The notes: generated from the letters alone by a model not told the origin. A stretch of DNA of 64,000 nt from an uncultured Nitrospirales bacterium (GCA_951812745.1 OX638327.1:744001-808000), one strand, 5' to 3'; shown: positions 35,731 to 46,650, counted from the first letter of the stretch. Program-made: numbers and translations.

Positions 35731-36002
35731 AACAGAGTGATCAATACCATAAATGGGTCGAATGGAGTGAAGAAGACCAAACCTACATCGGTAAATGCCC
35801 TGATTTAATCACGGGCATCCATGGAGATAATCCGGTAAGGCTCTATAGTGAGTTATGCGAAGTCGTTGAAGACGTCGTGAGCCACTTTGTGGCTGACGGA
35901 CGCCCTCTGCCAACCCCTCGCATTCGCCCCATGCAAGAGGTCGAAAATTCTCCAGTCGGTGTTCTTAAAGGACGTGACTCTTCACCCGCCACGCCTTTTT
36001 AA
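35727..36002 (+). CDS. hicB: HicB-type antitoxin
   Basis: A 91-residue protein with the HicB partial RNase H fold: WVEWSEEDQTYIGKCPDLIT corresponds to the usual strand pair, followed by a helix (LYSELCEVVEDVVSHF). There is no evident DNA-binding domain at the end, so autoregulation is uncertain. Coupled to the toxin by a four-base overlap; ends two bases from the Deg protease stop on the other strand. Confidence 0.72.
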   Translation: MKQSDQYHKWVEWSEEDQTYIGKCPDLITGIHGDNPVRLYSELCEVVEDVVSHFVADGRPLPTPRIRPMQEVENSPVGVLKGRDSSPATPF

Positions 36003-36004
36003 CG

Positions 36005-37348
36005 CTACGGTTTCAGCACGACAAAAAACGCTTTCGACTCTCGAAGGATTCGAAGAAGGATTGTCTCACCCGGCTGAACCGCTTCGAGGAGTTTGCGAAA
36101 TTCCCTCATAGTGGGCACTTGAGTCCTATTGACTTCCTGAATAACATCTCCTTTTCGTAATCCTTCCGCATTCGCGACGCCGCCCTGAACAACACGAACG
36201 ACCAGGATGCCCGTCGACTGGTCGAGGGAAAACTGTTCGGCCAACTCCTCGGTAATGGGAGACACGTCGATTCCCAAATCGATTTCCGCGGCGGTCGGAG
36301 GCAATGAGGCCACGATGGGCTTTTCCTTCTTCACTCCCAACAAAACGGGGAGTCGGAGCAACGTCCCATCCCGGATGACGTGAACCAACACCTTCTCATC
36401 AGGAGAAAAACCCGCGACCACACGGGATAACTGGTTGGGAGACTCCAGGCGTTCATTGCCGATTTGCGTAATGATGTCCCCGGATTGAATGCCTGCCTGA
36501 TCCGCCGGATCGCCGGCAAACACTTCATTGACCAGAACACCCTTGCCGTCAGGCACACCGAATTTTTCCGCAAGTTGGGGCGTCAGCGGTTGAATCCCAA
36601 CCCCGAGCCATCCCCGAACCACTTTGCCCCCGGTCTTGAGTTGCTCGATGATACGGTTCGCCATGTTGGATGGAATCGCAAAGCCGATGCCTTGCGCGAA
36701 ATTGATAATGGCCGTATTGATCCCGATGACCTCGCCCCGCAAATTAAAGAGCGGCCCGCCGGAATTACCCGGATTGATGGACGCATCCGTTTGAATAAAG
36801 TTCTCATAGCGGGACAGGTTCATATTTTCCCGGCCGATCCCGCTCACGACCCCCAAGGTGACGGTCCGGTCCAGCCCGAAGGGATTGCCCACGGCCAAAA
36901 CCCATTGTCCGACCTTCACCGTACTCGAATCCCCAAACGGGGCACTCTGCAGCTTCCGGTCCGTCTCGACTTTCAGAAGCGCCAGATCGGTGTCGGGGTC
37001 CTGCGCCACGATTTCCGCGACGAGGGTCGATTGATCGGAAAAATGGACTTCGGCTTCCACACCATTATTGATAACGTGGTTATTGGTCACGATATAGCCG
37101 TCTTCATGGATCACCACGCCAGAACCCGACCCAGGCACCTTGAAGCGACCTTGTTGTGGAATTTTGCCGGGTTGGGAAATTTGCCGGATAGAGGACACGC
37201 CCACTACCGTCGGCGTGACGTGTTCGGCCAACTGGGAAATCGCCTCCTGGATCTCTTCCAGGAGTTGAAGGCCCTTGGACTCTATGGGAGCGGCAAAGGC
37301 GGGGGCACTAACTGAAAGAACAAGGGCTGTAATGACAATATGTCGCAT
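36005..37348 (-). CDS. periplasmic Do-like serine protease (DegP/DegQ family)
   Basis: Exported S1C protease and chaperone for misfolded envelope proteins. A signal peptide (ending APAFAAP) is followed by a trypsin-like domain with the triad in TNNHVIN, DTDLALLK and GNSGGPLF. Two PDZ domains follow (around residues 250-340 and 360-440). At 447 residues it is close to DegQ. The start is ATG 37348; GTG 37354 is possible. Last in the minus-strand envelope cluster. Confidence 0.93.
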   Translation of the reverse strand: MRHIVITALVLSVSAPAFAAPIESKGLQLLEEIQEAISQLAEHVTPTVVGVSSIRQISQPGKIPQQGRFKVPGSGSGVVIHEDGYIVTNNHVINNGVEAEVHFSDQSTLVAEIVAQDPDTDLALLKVETDRKLQSAPFGDSSTVKVGQWVLAVGNPFGLDRTVTLGVVSGIGRENMNLSRYENFIQTDASINPGNSGGPLFNLRGEVIGINTAIINFAQGIGFAIPSNMANRIIEQLKTGGKVVRGWLGVGIQPLTPQLAEKFGVPDGKGVLVNEVFAGDPADQAGIQSGDIITQIGNERLESPNQLSRVVAGFSPDEKVLVHVIRDGTLLRLPVLLGVKKEKPIVASLPPTAAEIDLGIDVSPITEELAEQFSLDQSTGILVVRVVQGGVANAEGLRKGDVIQEVNRTQVPTMREFRKLLEAVQPGETILLRILRESKAFFVVLKP

Positions 37349-37398
37349 AATCACCGAGACTATAGGTAAATCCGTTATGTCGCATAAGAATGATTATG

Positions 37399-38016
37399 TC
37401 AAATATTAAATTTCCGTGAAAATGAGCCCATCCTCGGCTCGGTCCCTTCAAAAAGCCGAAGAATATTCCCCTTATGTTTTGCAATAACAAGCCCACTCAG
37501 GACAAAGCAGACTATCGTCAATTGTAGGTCATGCGTCATAAACCAGCTTAATACTGGCAATATCCCGAAAGTCATGAGAGCGCCCCCCGACGAATATCTG
37601 GAAATTCCAACCGTAACAACCCAGATTAATACCAAAATAAGACCCATGAGAAGATGGAGCCCCAGAATGCCTCCCAGTCCCGTGGCTACCCCCTTACCTC
37701 CGCGAAACCTTAAGAAAACGGGAAACAGATGGCCAATAACGACCGAGAGTACAGCCAGCAAGGCCCACAGATTCGGAAACAGACCCAAGCTTGCGATCCA
37801 ACCTACCAACCATCCTTTTCCCAAATCCCCGCATAACGTCAGGATTCCCACTTTTTTCCCGGATACTCGCAGGACGTTCGTAAAGCCGATGTTTCGACTA
37901 CCGGCCTCCCGAGGGTCAGGCGCTCCAAGTAGACGCGAAAAAACGAGTCCGAACGGAATGGAACCGAGTACATAGGCTCCGAGGCAGGAAAGTGGCCCGA
38001 GAATCTCAGGAGACAT
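37399..38016 (-). CDS. plsY: glycerol-3-phosphate acyltransferase PlsY
   Basis: Membrane acyltransferase that uses acyl-phosphate to make lysophosphatidate. It has the family blocks GSIPFGLVFSRLLG, GSRNIGFTNVLR and RFRGGKGVATGLGG, and about six membrane segments. The 205 residues are standard. Between pgsA and the Deg protease. A first step of phospholipid synthesis, fitting the neighbour pgsA. Confidence 0.94.
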   Translation of the reverse strand: MSPEILGPLSCLGAYVLGSIPFGLVFSRLLGAPDPREAGSRNIGFTNVLRVSGKKVGILTLCGDLGKGWLVGWIASLGLFPNLWALLAVLSVVIGHLFPVFLRFRGGKGVATGLGGILGLHLLMGLILVLIWVVTVGISRYSSGGALMTFGILPVLSWFMTHDLQLTIVCFVLSGLVIAKHKGNILRLFEGTEPRMGSFSRKFNI

Positions 38017-38039
38017 GGCCCGCGACGATGTTACGGATT

Positions 38040-38657
38040 CTACCCTTTTTTGGAAAACTCATTCCAGGCTTCATAAATATATTGTCCGGCAGAGATGAGG
38101 GAAAAGGCCAGTGCCACGTAGAGGGTTGTTGTCCCAACCAGATGTACGTTCAATCCGGATATGGAAACCGCACCTTCCAGGGTTAAGAGGATGATCCCAA
38201 TAATCTGAAGAACCACTTTATATTTCCCCAATTTCCCGGCGGCGATGATCAGGCCTCGACTCGCGGCAACGGCTCGGATCCCGGTCACGGCAAGGTCGCG
38301 GATAATGAGTGCAATCGCCAGCCAGGCCTCGACTCGTTGAAATTGTACAAGCAAAACCAGACCGGAAATGACCAGGAATTTGTCGGCAAGAGGGTCGATC
38401 AAGCGGCCAATCTTGGTGACTTGCGCGCGTTGTCTGGCAATATACCCGTCCAGTAAATCCGTCAGTGCCGCCAAGCCGAAGACTGCCGCAGCGAGAATGG
38501 ACCGTTCCACCGTCGGCGTTGAAAAGAGCCCGATATAAACCGGCACCAATAATATTCGCAAAAACGTGAGCGTATTCGGCAGATTGAACGTCCGTTCCAC
38601 GCCTTTGTTGACAGGGACGGTTTTGGGTTGGGCTTTGACGACGTGAACTTGCGGCAT
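38040..38657 (-). CDS. pgsA: CDP-diacylglycerol-glycerol-3-phosphate 3-phosphatidyltransferase
   Basis: Makes phosphatidylglycerol phosphate in the inner membrane. The CDP-alcohol phosphotransferase signature is complete: DGYIAR followed by GRLIDPLADK, with its Asp residues and Gly. About five membrane helices. I chose ATG 38657, just after the kdsA stop; the frame extends to 38699 but overlaps kdsA. The N-terminal 30 residues are hydrophilic. Confidence 0.92.
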   Translation of the reverse strand: MPQVHVVKAQPKTVPVNKGVERTFNLPNTLTFLRILLVPVYIGLFSTPTVERSILAAAVFGLAALTDLLDGYIARQRAQVTKIGRLIDPLADKFLVISGLVLLVQFQRVEAWLAIALIIRDLAVTGIRAVAASRGLIIAAGKLGKYKVVLQIIGIILLTLEGAVSISGLNVHLVGTTTLYVALAFSLISAGQYIYEAWNEFSKKG

Positions 38658-38659
38658 GG

Positions 38660-39514
38660 TTAAAGCGTGACGTTCGAGCCTTTTCCGGAGACCTGACAAA
38701 TCTGCTTCAATTCTTCAAGTAATGCCTTCAGTTTATTGAGCGGGACCATCGTTGGCCCGTCCGAGAGGGCCTTGTCCGGATTCGGGTGGACTTCCATAAA
38801 AAAACCGTCGCAACCTGCCGCCGCGGCTGCTCGAGCCAAGGGGGCAATAAATTCACGCTGGCCGGATGAATGCGTTCCGCCGCCGCCGGGAAGTTGTACG
38901 CTGTGCGTGACGTCGAAGATCACCGGGTACCCTAACCCCTTCAGAACCGGAAGGGCTCGCATATCGACCGCTAAATTATTATAGCCGAATGAGAATCCTC
39001 GTTCAGTGAGGACGATCCGGCGAGTCCCGCTTTCTTCCAACTTTTTGACGACGTTGCTCATGTCCCATGGAGAAAGAAACTGCCCTTTCTTAACGTTGAC
39101 GGTTTTGCCGGTTTCCGCTGCGGCCACCAGCAGGTCGGTCTGCCGACAGAGAAACGCGGGAATCTGTACCACGTCTACGACCTGTGCGGCTTGCCGGACT
39201 TCCTCGACGCTGTGGATGTCCGTCAGGACCGGCACGCCAACCCGTTCTTTCACTTTTTGGAGGATGGTCAGACCTTCTTGAATTCCTGGACCCCGATACG
39301 AATGAATGGAACTCCGGTTGGCCTTGTCGTAGGACGATTTGAACAGATAGGGAAATCCTACCGACTGTGCGATCTCAGCCAGTTGAAACGCCGTGTCCAG
39401 AACAATCTGCTCACTCTCGATCACGCAGGGTCCCGCAATCAGGAAATGAGGCTGCGCACCGCCGCCGGGAAAATCTCCCAACGGCACTTCCCGCATCATG
39501 GCGTCTTTTTCCAT
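38660..39514 (-). CDS. kdsA: 3-deoxy-8-phosphooctulonate synthase
   Basis: Condenses PEP with arabinose 5-phosphate to KDO-8-P for lipid A-core synthesis. The active-site block IAGPCVIES has Cys at the metal position, which places it in the metal-dependent class rather than the E. coli-like Asn class. KSSYDKANRSS and DVTHSVQLPGG are also conserved. ATG 39514 lies seven bases after AAAGG. Clusters with kdsB and pyrG, which supply KDO and CTP for CMP-KDO. Confidence 0.94.
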   Translation of the reverse strand: MEKDAMMREVPLGDFPGGGAQPHFLIAGPCVIESEQIVLDTAFQLAEIAQSVGFPYLFKSSYDKANRSSIHSYRGPGIQEGLTILQKVKERVGVPVLTDIHSVEEVRQAAQVVDVVQIPAFLCRQTDLLVAAAETGKTVNVKKGQFLSPWDMSNVVKKLEESGTRRIVLTERGFSFGYNNLAVDMRALPVLKGLGYPVIFDVTHSVQLPGGGGTHSSGQREFIAPLARAAAAAGCDGFFMEVHPNPDKALSDGPTMVPLNKLKALLEELKQICQVSGKGSNVTL

Positions 39515-39537
39515 TAGGGGCCTTTCGTGTCCAATCA

Positions 39538-39565
39538 CTTCCCCTCTCCCATCAAGGGAGAGGAA
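39538..39565. repeat. family A repeat, short palindrome
   Basis: CCTCTCCCATCAAGGGAGAGG between kdsA and pyrG; the same variant occurs at about 47631. Confidence 0.65.
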
Positions 39566-39652
39566 AATCTACTCAACTCTCTTTCCTTTCATTCCTTTGT
39601 CAAAAAGACCGTCTGAATTGCAGCTTGGATTCAAGACGGCAGCGATCACCTG

Positions 39653-41263
<1,611 letters not shown>

Positions 41264-41282
41264 TCATGATGATTGCCGGGCA

Positions 41283-41336
41283 CTCCCCGCTCTCCCCCTC
41301 ACCCCAACCCTCTCCCGCCTGGGGAGAGGGAGGAAG
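41283..41336. repeat. family A repeat overlapping the kdsB stop
   Basis: CCCTCACCCCAACCCTCTCC then CGCCTGGGGAGAGGGAGG. The kdsB frame runs into it and ends at the TGA it contains. Confidence 0.75.
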
Positions 41337-42087
41337 AGCGGATGAGGTCGTCCCATGACGCATTCGCCTTGTCCAAATCCTCTTGAGTATCGATCCGCAG
41401 TGAGGCGTGGGTCGTCTCCCACACGTGAATGGGAATCCCATGTTCCAGCGCCCGTATTTGTTCGAGTTTTTCCGCTTCCTCCAAATCCCCGCTCGGCAAG
41501 GAAGCAAAGCGATTCAAGGTATCCCGACGAAAAATATACACTCCTAAATGGAGCGAGGCAAAGGGTGGAGCATCGCGTCCCTGATCGCGGACGTGCGGAA
41601 TCGGGGCCCGGGAAAAGTAGAGGGCCCTCCCCTGCCGGTCCGTGACCACCTTCACGACGGACGATTGCGTCAATTCCTCGCGACACTCGACCGGGCGACA
41701 CAGGGTGCCGATTTCCGCGTCACCGGCAAGAAACGGATCGATTAAATCCAGCAGGAGATCGGGAGACAACAGGATTTCATCGGCCTGAAGGTTCACAACG
41801 ATCTCGCAGGGAAGCCCTTGAATCGCCTCGGCCACACGGTCGGTTCCCGTCCGGCATGGCTTGGTCACCATCGTGGAGAGGCCACCGAAATGTTCCACGC
41901 TCTCGTGAATGCGAACGTCATCCGTCGCCACGAGAACCCGGGCCACCTTCGGAACGCGGGTGGCTTGTTCGTAGACGTGACGGATTAAGGGTTTTCCCGC
42001 CAGATGCGCCAGGGGTTTGCCGGGAAATCTTGTAGATGCATATCTGGCCGGAATGACGATGATTACATGGGGGTTATCCGCCGGCAT
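41299..42087 (-). CDS. kdsB: 3-deoxy-manno-octulosonate cytidylyltransferase
   Basis: Activates KDO with CTP to CMP-KDO. It has IPARYASTRFPGKPL at the N-terminus, ATDDVRIHE, and NLQADE, where the family usually has NLQGDEP. The last 12 residues or so (SLSPGGRGLG) are encoded by a family A repeat, which supplies the stop codon. The family end is near WETTHASLRIDTQEDLDKA, so the repeat replaced or extended the native tail. ATG 42087. Confidence 0.93.
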   Translation of the reverse strand: MPADNPHVIIVIPARYASTRFPGKPLAHLAGKPLIRHVYEQATRVPKVARVLVATDDVRIHESVEHFGGLSTMVTKPCRTGTDRVAEAIQGLPCEIVVNLQADEILLSPDLLLDLIDPFLAGDAEIGTLCRPVECREELTQSSVVKVVTDRQGRALYFSRAPIPHVRDQGRDAPPFASLHLGVYIFRRDTLNRFASLPSGDLEEAEKLEQIRALEHGIPIHVWETTHASLRIDTQEDLDKANASWDDLIRSSSLSPGGRGLG

Positions 42088-42177
42088 GGTGAAGGGCCTC
42101 TTTCAGTTGCGTTCTCCTCTTTCGGGGAGAAGGGGAAGTCGTTGACGACGGCGCCGCAACCTGCCGTCCCATGAGTC

Positions 42178-42939
42178 TCACTCGATCACTTTCCCGATCC
42201 GATTCCATCGAACCCATTCTGTCATGGAGCCCTGGCCGTGCCAGGACCAATAGACGAGAAACGCCCGGCCCTTGATTTTGTGTTCTTGCACGTATCCCCA
42301 GAAACGACTGTCCAGGCTTTGGTCGCGATTGTCGCCCATGACGAAATAGGAGTCCGGGGGAACCGTCACGGGCCCGAAATTGTCGCGTGGGTTGATCCGG
42401 CCGTCGATCATGCCGGGATCCACGCGTTGGGTGAACGCTTCATCGTGAAACGGCTCGCCGTTGACATAGACGGTTTTTTCGAGGATTTGAATGGTGTCGC
42501 CGGGCAGGCCGATGATACGTTTAATAAAATCCTTATGCTCATCTTCCGGATAGCGAAACACGATGATGTCTCCCCGCTCGGGTTTTTCAAACTCAAGGAG
42601 CATAGACGAAGAATAGCACGTCACCGGAAGCAGGCCGGCCTCAAATTCACAATCCTGGGGAATCTGCAACCCATACGCGAGTTTGTTGACCAGGATATGA
42701 TCGCCGATCTGCAAACTGGGAATCATGGAGCCCGAGGGAATCTTGAAAGCCTGAACGAGAAACACGCGGATGGTTAAAGCCAGGACCAACGCAATAATGA
42801 TGGCTTCGAGATATTCTCGCCACAACGGTTTGGTACGACCCGTGTCCCGCCCGATTTCTTCACGGGAGGAAGAAAACTCGGGATCACCGGATGAGGAATC
42901 CGGCGGCAGCACCGGGTCCGGCTTATAATCGGTCATCAT
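42178..42939 (-). CDS. lepB: signal peptidase I
   Basis: Cleaves signal peptides at the outer face of the inner membrane. One membrane helix ([18 protein letters not shown]) is followed by [14 protein letters not shown] with the catalytic Ser, and [11 protein letters not shown] with the catalytic Lys. [15 protein letters not shown] is the final family box. A Ser/Asp-rich N-terminal tail of about 38 residues faces the cytoplasm. The start overlaps the lepA stop. Confidence 0.95.
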   Translation of the reverse strand: MMTDYKPDPVLPPDSSSGDPEFSSSREEIGRDTGRTKPLWREYLEAIIIALVLALTIRVFLVQAFKIPSGSMIPSLQIGDHILVNKLAYGLQIPQDCEFEAGLLPVTCYSSSMLLEFEKPERGDIIVFRYPEDEHKDFIKRIIGLPGDTIQILEKTVYVNGEPFHDEAFTQRVDPGMIDGRINPRDNFGPVTVPPDSYFVMGDNRDQSLDSRFWGYVQEHKIKGRAFLVYWSWHGQGSMTEWVRWNRIGKVIE

Positions 42940-44741
42940 TCATCCTTGACCTTCAAAAGCGCCAGAAAGGCTTCTTGCGGAACTTCCACGCGCCCGAGTT
43001 GCTTCATCCGTTTCTTGCCCTCTTTTTGTTTTTCCCACAGTTTACGTTTTCGTGTAATGTCCCCTCCGTAACACTTGGCGGTGACGTTCTTTTTGATGGC
43101 CGAAACCGTTTCGCGGGCAATCACGCGTTTGCCGATCGCAGCCTGAATCGCGACCTCGAACATTTGTTTCGGGATCAATTCCTTCATCTTTTCCACCAAC
43201 TGGCGGCCGCGGTGATAGGCTTTCTCCTTATGCGTGATAAAAGACAGCGCGTCGATGGTTTCGCTGTTCAACAACAGATCGATTTTCACCAGATCCGCTT
43301 CCCGATAGTCCGTCAATTCATAATCCAATGAGGCATAGCCCTGGGTGCGGGATTTCAATTTGTCGTAAAAATCCAACACCATTTCGTTCAACGGCAAGGC
43401 ATAGATCAGCATGATTCGCGTCGTATCCAAGTACTGCAAGCTCTTTTGGATGCCGCGCCGCTCCTGGCACAGGGCGAGGATATTCCCGGCGTATCGCTCC
43501 GGGGCAATGATCGTCGCCTGGATAAACGGTTCCTCCATGCTTTCGATGGCTTCTGGTTCCGGCAGTTTCGAGGGATTTTCAATGTCCATCACTTCCCCGT
43601 CCAACGTCCTGACCCGATAGATCACGGTAGGGGCCGTGCTGATGAGGCTCAACCCATATTCACGCTGCAAGCGTTCACGAATGATTTCCATGTGCAGGAG
43701 GCCCAGAAACCCGCACCGGAAACCGAAACCCAGGGCCAATGACGTTTCCGGTTCGTAGACGAACGAGGAATCATTGAGGCGCAGCTTGTCGAGCGAGTCT
43801 CTAAGGTCTTCGTAATCCGCATTATCCATGGTATAGAGCCCGCAAAAGACCAGCGGCTTCACTTCACGATAGCCGGGTAAGGGCGTTGCCGTGGGTTGAC
43901 CGGCATCAGTGAGCGTGTCGCCGATTTTCGTATCCGACACGTCTTTCATGCCGGCGACGACGTAGCCGACCGCACCGGCTTTCAATTCTTTGGCCTTTGT
44001 GCGCTTGGGAGAAAAAATGCCGACTTCAGAGACTTCAAAGATCCGGCCGGTCGACATGAGCCTGATTTTCATGCCCGGTTTGACCGCACCGTCGAAAATA
44101 CGAACCAGCACGATCGCGCCCTGATAACTGTCGAACCAGGAATCAAAGATCAACGCCTTCAAAGAGGCACTCACGGACCCCGTGGGCGGCGGCACTTGCC
44201 GGACCATGGCATTCAGCACGTCATCGACTCCAATGCCCTGTTTGGCACTCACCAGGAGAGCCTCGTCCACAGGCAGACCCAAGACTTCCTCGATCTGGTG
44301 CTTGACGCCATCGATATCCGCGCTGGGCAAGTCGATCTTGTTAATCACGGGCAGAATCACCAGATCGTTGGCCATGGCAAGATACACGTTGGCAATGGTC
44401 TGCGCCTCCACGCCTTGTGTGGCATCAACCAATAACAAGGCGCCTTCACAAGCGGCCAAACTGCGGGAAACTTCATAGGTAAAATCCACGTGCCCGGGAG
44501 TATCAATGAGATTCAATTGATAGGTGTGTCCGTCATGCGCCTTATACGACGTCGTGACGGCGTGGGCTTTAATGGTAATCCCACGTTCGCGTTCCAGGTC
44601 CATATCATCCAGGATCTGCTCACGAAACTCCCTGGGCGTGATCGCTCCCGTCAACTCCAGCAAACGATCAGCGAGGGTGGATTTTCCGTGGTCGATATGG
44701 GCGATAATGGAAAAATTGCGGATAGAGGAAAGTGTCTTCAT
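42936..44741 (-). CDS. lepA: elongation factor 4 (LepA)
   Basis: Ribosome-bound GTPase that acts on stalled or mis-translocated ribosomes and in initiation. It has [16 protein letters not shown] (G1), DTPGHVDF (G3), NKIDLP (G4) and the LepA-specific C-terminal domain ending in [20 protein letters not shown]. The 601 residues are standard. It leads the minus-strand cluster from a near-consensus promoter and is coupled to lepB, the classic order. Confidence 0.96.
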   Translation of the reverse strand: MKTLSSIRNFSIIAHIDHGKSTLADRLLELTGAITPREFREQILDDMDLERERGITIKAHAVTTSYKAHDGHTYQLNLIDTPGHVDFTYEVSRSLAACEGALLLVDATQGVEAQTIANVYLAMANDLVILPVINKIDLPSADIDGVKHQIEEVLGLPVDEALLVSAKQGIGVDDVLNAMVRQVPPPTGSVSASLKALIFDSWFDSYQGAIVLVRIFDGAVKPGMKIRLMSTGRIFEVSEVGIFSPKRTKAKELKAGAVGYVVAGMKDVSDTKIGDTLTDAGQPTATPLPGYREVKPLVFCGLYTMDNADYEDLRDSLDKLRLNDSSFVYEPETSLALGFGFRCGFLGLLHMEIIRERLQREYGLSLISTAPTVIYRVRTLDGEVMDIENPSKLPEPEAIESMEEPFIQATIIAPERYAGNILALCQERRGIQKSLQYLDTTRIMLIYALPLNEMVLDFYDKLKSRTQGYASLDYELTDYREADLVKIDLLLNSETIDALSFITHKEKAYHRGRQLVEKMKELIPKQMFEVAIQAAIGKRVIARETVSAIKKNVTAKCYGGDITRKRKLWEKQKEGKKRMKQLGRVEVPQEAFLALLKVKDE

Positions 44742-44761
44742 TGCGAAAGCACAATTTATTG

Positions 44762-44790
44762 ATTCTATTAGGGTTTCCTCATCTTGTCAA
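44762..44790 (-). promoter_or_regulatory. sigma70-type promoter of lepA
   Basis: On the minus strand TTGACA (44790-44785) and TAGAAT (44767-44762), with a 17-base spacer, lie about 20 bases before the lepA ATG. The -35 is shared with the divergent bioA promoter. Confidence 0.75.
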
Positions 44791-44812
44791 AGAAAGATTG
44801 CACTCCTATAAT
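44784..44812 (+). promoter_or_regulatory. sigma70-type promoter of bioA
   Basis: TTGTCA (44784-44789) and a perfect TATAAT (44807-44812) with a 17-base spacer. Its -35 overlaps the lepA -35 on the other strand by five bases. It predicts a leader of about 145 bases before bioA. Confidence 0.72.
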
Positions 44813-44821
44813 CCTGCTGCC

Positions 44822-44884
44822 GGAGACAAAGTCCGCGAAAGGAATGGCCTTCCTGCCTGTCTCGACGGATGGAAAATCACGGAC
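44822..44884 (+). ncRNA. candidate structured leader of bioA
   Basis: GAGACA (44823-44828) pairs with TGTCTC (44858-44863) and encloses AGGAA-TGGCC-TTCCT (44840-44854). GTCCG (44831-44835), between the two helices, can pair with CGGA at 44866 or CGGAC at 44880, a possible pseudoknot. It matches no riboswitch class I know. Hand-folded only. Confidence 0.3.
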
Positions 44885-44963
44885 AGAAAATTCACAAGAC
44901 AAAAAATTAAAGTTTTTCTGCAAATTGCAAATGAAACAATCCAAGAAAAAAGAAGAAAACAAT

Positions 44964-46313
44964 ATGCCACTTTCTTCGGCGAAACTCTCAAAATGGGACC
45001 GGCAATATGTCTGGCACCCGTTTACCCAAATGAAAGAATGGGAACAGGAGGACCCGCTGATCATCGACAAAGGCGAAGGCATCTACCTGTACGACATCCA
45101 CGGCAACAAATATCTGGATGGCTCCTCATCCATTTGGGTGAATCTTCATGGGCATCGACACTGTACGCTGGATACGGCCATTCAAAACCAACTCGGCAAA
45201 ATTGCCCACAGTACGTTGTTGGGCGCCGCCAGTCCCCCTTCCATCGTTTTGGCCAAAGAACTCATCAAAATCGCCCCGAGAGGCCTGACGCGCGTATTCT
45301 ATTCAGACGACGGCTCGACGGCCGTGGAAGTGGCCTTGAAGATGGCGATTCAATATTGGCAACAGCAGAGGCCGCCGCAAAAAAAGAAAAAAACGTTTGT
45401 CCGCCTGGATGTCGCCTATCACGGCGATACGGTGGGGAGCATGAGCGTCGGCGGGATCACCCTGTTTCATGAACGCTTCCGGCCTCTTCTGTTTCCGGCT
45501 ATCTCCCTCGATGCTCCCTACTGTTATCGATGTCCCTTGGACTTACGATTTCCTTCATGTCAGACGGCGTGCCTCGATCCCCTGGAGGACGTCTTGGCCA
45601 ATCGACACGAGCAGATCGCCGGAGTCGTCATCGAACCCATGGTTCAGGCAGTCGCCGGGATCATTACGCAGCCGCCTGGCTATCTCTCACGGGTCCGCGA
45701 CTTGTGCACCACGTACGACGTGCTGCTGATCGCCGATGAAGTAGCTACCGGCTTTGGCCGAACCGGAACGATGTTTGCCTGCAATCATGAACGCGTGACA
45801 CCGGATCTTCTGTGCGTCGCCAAAGGATTGACCGGTGGATACTTACCCCTCGCCGCGACGCTGACCACGGAAAACATTTACAAGGCGTTTCTCGGAGAAC
45901 CCGGGAAAACATTTTTTCACGGCCACAGTTACACAGGTAACGCGCTCGGCTGTGCCGCCGCCCTAGCCAACCTCGAAATATTCAAAAAAGAAAAAACGCT
46001 CGTGCAGGTCAGGAAACGTTCCAGGATGCTCCAAACCCTGCTCAAGCCGTTGGCTGAATTGCCGATCGTGGGAGACATCCGGCAATGCGGGCTGATGGCC
46101 GGCATTGAATTAGTCAAGAACAAAGAAACCCGGGAACCGTTCCCATTGTCCGAACGCATGGGCTACAGGGTTGCGGCGGAATGCCGCCGCCATGGACTTC
46201 TCATCCGGCCGATCGGCAATATCGTCGTTATCGTTCCTCCGCTGGCAGCCACCGAACGGCAATTACGGAAAATGGTCAATATCGTAACGAAATCCTGCCA
46301 AGCCTTATGCTGA
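44964..46313 (+). CDS. bioA: adenosylmethionine-8-amino-7-oxononanoate aminotransferase
   Basis: PLP enzyme of biotin synthesis that makes diaminopelargonate, with SAM as amino donor. The N-terminal WHPFTQMKEWEQEDPL is the BioA hallmark. Also seen are VFYSDDGSTAVEVALKMA, LIADEVATGFGRTG and VAKGLTGG with the PLP lysine. The start is ATG 44964 (449 residues); ATG 44931 is possible, and an open frame back to 44784 starts upstream of the predicted transcript. No bioB, bioD or bioF is adjacent, so the pathway is split or incomplete here. Confidence 0.93.
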   Translation: MPLSSAKLSKWDRQYVWHPFTQMKEWEQEDPLIIDKGEGIYLYDIHGNKYLDGSSSIWVNLHGHRHCTLDTAIQNQLGKIAHSTLLGAASPPSIVLAKELIKIAPRGLTRVFYSDDGSTAVEVALKMAIQYWQQQRPPQKKKKTFVRLDVAYHGDTVGSMSVGGITLFHERFRPLLFPAISLDAPYCYRCPLDLRFPSCQTACLDPLEDVLANRHEQIAGVVIEPMVQAVAGIITQPPGYLSRVRDLCTTYDVLLIADEVATGFGRTGTMFACNHERVTPDLLCVAKGLTGGYLPLAATLTTENIYKAFLGEPGKTFFHGHSYTGNALGCAAALANLEIFKKEKTLVQVRKRSRMLQTLLKPLAELPIVGDIRQCGLMAGIELVKNKETREPFPLSERMGYRVAAECRRHGLLIRPIGNIVVIVPPLAATERQLRKMVNIVTKSCQALC

Positions 46314-46391
46314 TTCAGCGTGAGCCGAGATTGTCGAAAGAGCAGGATGTGACATGTTTTCATAGAGACAGACCATGAATCCGGCATTGTC

Positions 46392-46409
46392 TCGTACATT
46401 TATGTACGA
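46392..46409. promoter_or_regulatory. palindromic operator at hicA
   Basis: TCGTACAT and ATGTACGA are perfect eight-base arms around TT, directly before TATACT and the hicA ATG (46416). TTGTCT (46388-46393) could be a -35 with a 16-base spacer. A start six bases after TATACT would fall inside hicA, so a near-leaderless message or another -10 is implied. It is the likely binding site of the HTH-bearing HicB. Confidence 0.6.
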
Positions 46410-46415
46410 TATACT

Positions 46416-46628
46416 ATGACGGGTGGAGATTTTATCCGACGCGTGGGAAAACTCGGCCGCAAGCGTGGCATTCATGTACGCTTCGAATCCCGGAAAGGCA
46501 AAGGAAGTCACGGACGCATATACTATGGAGATCGTTTTACAACAGTCAAAGACCGCCGAAAAGAAATTGGGAAGGGGCTCCTTGCTTCAATGCTCGCACA
46601 ACTTGGCTTGTCCTTTGAGGATCTCTGA
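46416..46628 (+). CDS. hicA: HicA-type toxin
   Basis: A 70-residue basic HicA-like mRNA interferase. The N-terminus is GDFIRRVGKLGRKRGIHVRF and the catalytic-His block GKGSHGRIYYG. It is more basic than the copy at 35527 and shares little beyond the motif. The operator palindrome ends seven bases before the start. An overlapping frame one base off (46423-46635) is not real. Confidence 0.8.
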   Translation: MTGGDFIRRVGKLGRKRGIHVRFESRKGKGSHGRIYYGDRFTTVKDRRKEIGKGLLASMLAQLGLSFEDL

Positions 46629-46650
46629 GAACTAAAAGGAGATACAGAAT

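Noticed and set aside
36464-37315. 283-codon plus-strand frame over the Deg protease
   Set aside because: Antisense to a gene with a full catalytic triad; no ribosome site or motif of its own.
44819-44900. Cyclic-di-GMP (GEMM) riboswitch before bioA
   Set aside because: A GCGAAAGG-like stretch is present, but the conserved GEMM loops and helices are not.
44784-44963. N-terminal extension of BioA by 60 residues
   Set aside because: The predicted promoter lies inside it and the extension is not BioA-like; the family starts near MPLSSAKLSKWDRQYVWHPF.
46423-46635. Second frame over hicA
   Set aside because: Offset by one base from the HicA frame; lacks the GSH motif and any ribosome site.
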